Of a stretch of DNA of 31,010 nucleotides, positions 29,800-31,010 are shown in pieces. Under the pieces are notes generated by a model. It was not told where the DNA came from. It ran no database searches and saw only the letters and a list, made by a program, of their open reading frames with translations. A program made the position numbers and the translations under genes. Within the stretch, counting starts at the first letter, position 1, and each line of letters opens with the position of its first letter. The DNA comes from a virus. The stretch lies in the IMG/VR virus record IMGVR_UViG_3300017713_000045, positions 1-31,010 of that record; one strand, given 5' to 3'.

Positions 29800-30273
29800 A
29801 TGAAAAAATCAACTATATCAAATATCGTTAATGGTGTTGTAGTTGGCGGCTTAGCTGTTGCCTGCACTACCATCTATTCGCACAGTCAAACTGCACCTGA
29901 AATCTCGTGCCTAGCTGATAATATTTACTTTGAATCAAGTAATCAATCAGAGGTAGGCCAGATAGCAGTTGCAAATGTTACTATGAATAGAATGTATTCA
30001 AAACATTTTCCTAATACAATATGTGATGTTGTTTGGGAAGATAAGCAATTTAGCTGGACTCATGACGGCAAATCTGATGTGCCTTCTGATGCTGTAAAAT
30101 ATAACAGCATTTACAATCTTGCTGAATTAGTGTATAATGGTTATATACCCGATATAACTGAAGGCTCTACTTTCTATCATGCCGATTATGTCGAACCTTA
30201 TTGGGCATCGACTATGGATGAGAAAGTAACCACAATTGACAACCATATTTTTTATAAACATAAAGGCAGATAA
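29800..30273 (+). CDS. SleB/CwlJ-type cell wall hydrolase (endolysin), membrane-anchored or secreted
   Basis: 157 residues. MKKSTISNIVNGVVVGGLAVAC is a positively charged start plus hydrophobic helix (about 10-24), a signal or signal-anchor sequence. The Hydrolase_2 domain follows: LADNIYFESSNQSEVGQIAVANV (split, 38-60) with candidate catalytic Glu45, VVWEDKQFSWTHDG, and GSTFYHADYVEPYWA. It would cleave peptidoglycan (lytic-transglycosylase-like). The N-terminal helix suggests host-Sec export without needing a classical holin. Cys22 after the hydrophobic stretch could alternatively mark a lipoprotein, but the lipobox is poor. Promoter and palindromes upstream suggest dedicated control. Confidence 0.85.
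   Translation: MKKSTISNIVNGVVVGGLAVACTTIYSHSQTAPEISCLADNIYFESSNQSEVGQIAVANVTMNRMYSKHFPNTICDVVWEDKQFSWTHDGKSDVPSDAVKYNSIYNLAELVYNGYIPDITEGSTFYHADYVEPYWASTMDEKVTTIDNHIFYKHKGR
30110..30138 (+). promoter_or_regulatory. Internal promoter for the kinase gene
   Basis: TTTACA (30110-30115), 17-bp spacer, perfect TATAAT (30133-30138), inside the lysin gene and 134 bases before the kinase start. Confidence 0.55.
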
Positions 30274-30845
30274 TGAAATTACTTGTGATAGGCTACGGCC
30301 GACATGGCAAAGATACTGTATCCGAGTATCTTGCAAACAAATATAACCTTAGCTTTAATTCTTCATCTTGGCATTGTGCAGACAATGTTTGCTTTCCTGC
30401 ACTTCGTGATAAGTACAATTATAAAACTGTACAAGAATGCTTTGATGATCGTTCAAATCATCGTGCTGAATGGTACGATCTTATCTCTGCTTATTGCGAT
30501 AAAGATCATGCTCGTATCGGTCGTGAAATCTTTTCTTTTTCAAACATCTATTGCGGTGTTCGTAACAAACGTGAATTCCATGCTATTCGTAATGCAGGCT
30601 TATGTGACTTTGTCATATGGGTAGATCGCTCTGACCACCTTCCTGCTGAAGACAAATCAAGTAATACACTTGAACCCTGGATGGCAGACTATATTATCGA
30701 TAACAATGATACGCTCGAACAACTACATATCAATGTTGATCAATTATATAACTATCTTAACTTCGGTGATTATTCTGATATTCTTGAAGAGCTTGAATTA
30801 TCTGCTGGCGTTGGAAGTAGTAGTGTGTCTAAAATGTCACACTGA
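30273..30845 (+). CDS. Deoxynucleoside monophosphate kinase-like P-loop protein
   Basis: 190 residues. The N-terminus MKLLVIGYGRHGKDTVSEYL carries a P-loop G-x-x-x-x-G-K-D-T (7-15), as in phage dNMP kinases such as T4 gp1. GVRNKREFHAIRNAG and DFVIWVDRS resemble the segment in those kinases where acceptor contacts and a core strand occur, and an ITNxGT-like IIDNNDTLEQL region (146-156) follows. It would phosphorylate dNMPs, potentially including a modified dCMP. Length is below T4 gp1 (241). The start overlaps the lysin stop by one base. Confidence 0.75.
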   Translation: MKLLVIGYGRHGKDTVSEYLANKYNLSFNSSSWHCADNVCFPALRDKYNYKTVQECFDDRSNHRAEWYDLISAYCDKDHARIGREIFSFSNIYCGVRNKREFHAIRNAGLCDFVIWVDRSDHLPAEDKSSNTLEPWMADYIIDNNDTLEQLHINVDQLYNYLNFGDYSDILEELELSAGVGSSSVSKMSH

Positions 30846-30866
30846 TATGTTTATTATATTTAGCTG

Positions 30867-30895
30867 TTTACATTACTCCCCAAATGTGATTAAAT
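30867..30895 (+). promoter_or_regulatory. Promoter for the gene beyond the right edge
   Basis: TTTACA (30867-30872), 17-bp spacer ending TGA, TTAAAT (30890-30895). Predicted +1 about 30902. Confidence 0.55.
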
Positions 30896-30901
30896 AGCAT
30901 A

Positions 30902-31010
30902 TGTAAATGTTACAAAGATTGTATGGTCCTGTTGGCGGTACCCAGCGGCTCCACCACAACTACACTATGTCCGTGACTCCTTGGCGGATCTGATCAATGA
31001 CAGGAGTAGG
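30902..31010 (+). promoter_or_regulatory. Structured GC-rich 5' leader with masked ribosome binding site
   Basis: After the promoter, the sequence from about 30921 is much richer in G+C than its surroundings and ends in AGGAG (31002-31006), presumably the ribosome binding site of a gene starting just outside. ACTCCT (30976-30981) pairs perfectly with AGGAGT (31002-31007). TCCTGT (30927-30932) pairs perfectly with ACAGGA (31000-31005). Both pairing segments precede a repeated TTGGCGG (30932-30938 and 30981-30987). A 28-codon frame (ATG 30907, stop 30991-30993) ends inside the second hairpin loop. This resembles a translational switch or leader-peptide control. No tRNA or tmRNA is supported. 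Confidence 0.45.

Noticed and set aside
30947-30956. GGCTCCACCA resembling the 3' end of tmRNA or a tRNA
   Set aside because: No T-arm (GTTCRANYC) or acceptor partner can be found around it, so no tRNA or tmRNA is supported.

Overview
The window is a contiguous, AT-rich, very densely packed piece of a T4-like myovirus genome (class Caudoviricetes). It carries the head-assembly block 67-68-21-22-23, a tail-tube gene, and nearly the whole T4-type replication, recombination and late-transcription core: uvsY, uvsW, 55, 47, 46, 45, 44, dexA, 62, regA, 43, uvsX and 41. Short versions of gp68 and gp62, an Hsp20, a MazG, a PrimPol-like protein, a SleB-type lysin and many small conserved phage proteins make it look like a marine (cyanophage/pelagiphage-type) relative rather than an enterobacterial T4. 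The host cannot be fixed from the sequence. I found no tRNA, CRISPR array or insertion sequence.

Layout. 1-3470: virion head genes on + behind a TATAAATA late promoter, closed by a strong terminator. 3470-4403: three small unknown genes on - with their own promoter and terminator. 4468-6799: tail-tube gene (late promoter), uvsY, then two - strand genes (an unknown one with its own late promoter, and an amidinotransferase-family enzyme). 6799-15900: uvsW, a possible Sm-like protein, late sigma factor 55, 47/46, clamp 45, clamp loader 44/62, DexA exonuclease, glutaredoxin and RegA. 15900-18700: accessory genes (Hsp20, small unknowns, a 2-oxoglutarate oxygenase-like protein, a QueC-like PP-loop protein). 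18739-22777: DNA polymerase, a small membrane protein, MazG, PrimPol-like protein. 22883-24935: a PD-(D/E)XK-like protein, unknowns, two cupins and a cytidylyltransferase. 24990-29381: DHFR, a thymidylate-synthase-family enzyme, dCMP deaminase, UvsX, gp41 helicase. 29382-31010: unknown, lysin, dNMP-kinase-like protein, and a promoter with a structured leader for a gene lying just outside.

How it works together. Sixteen sites share one architecture: TTTACA, TGTACA or TTTACT, a 17-bp spacer, often TGn, then a TATAAT-like hexamer. They look like the host-polymerase (early) promoters, mostly in front of replication and nucleotide genes. TATAAATA sites, expected to be read by the gp55 sigma with the gp45 clamp, precede virion genes. 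At uvsY, uvsW and the lysin the predicted +1 falls exactly on the ATG, so these mRNAs may be leaderless.

Most interesting leads: the thymidylate-synthase-family enzyme has Asp where dUMP-specific enzymes have Asn, as in T4 dCMP hydroxymethylase, in a genome that also has MazG, dNMP-kinase-like and dCMP deaminase genes, so cytosine modification is possible; an oxygenase plus QueC-like pair; a two-cupin plus cytidylyltransferase cassette; a gene with no standard start codon; an outward-facing antisense promoter; three back-to-back palindromes before the lysin; and a leader at the right edge in which two repeated segments can each mask a ribosome binding site.
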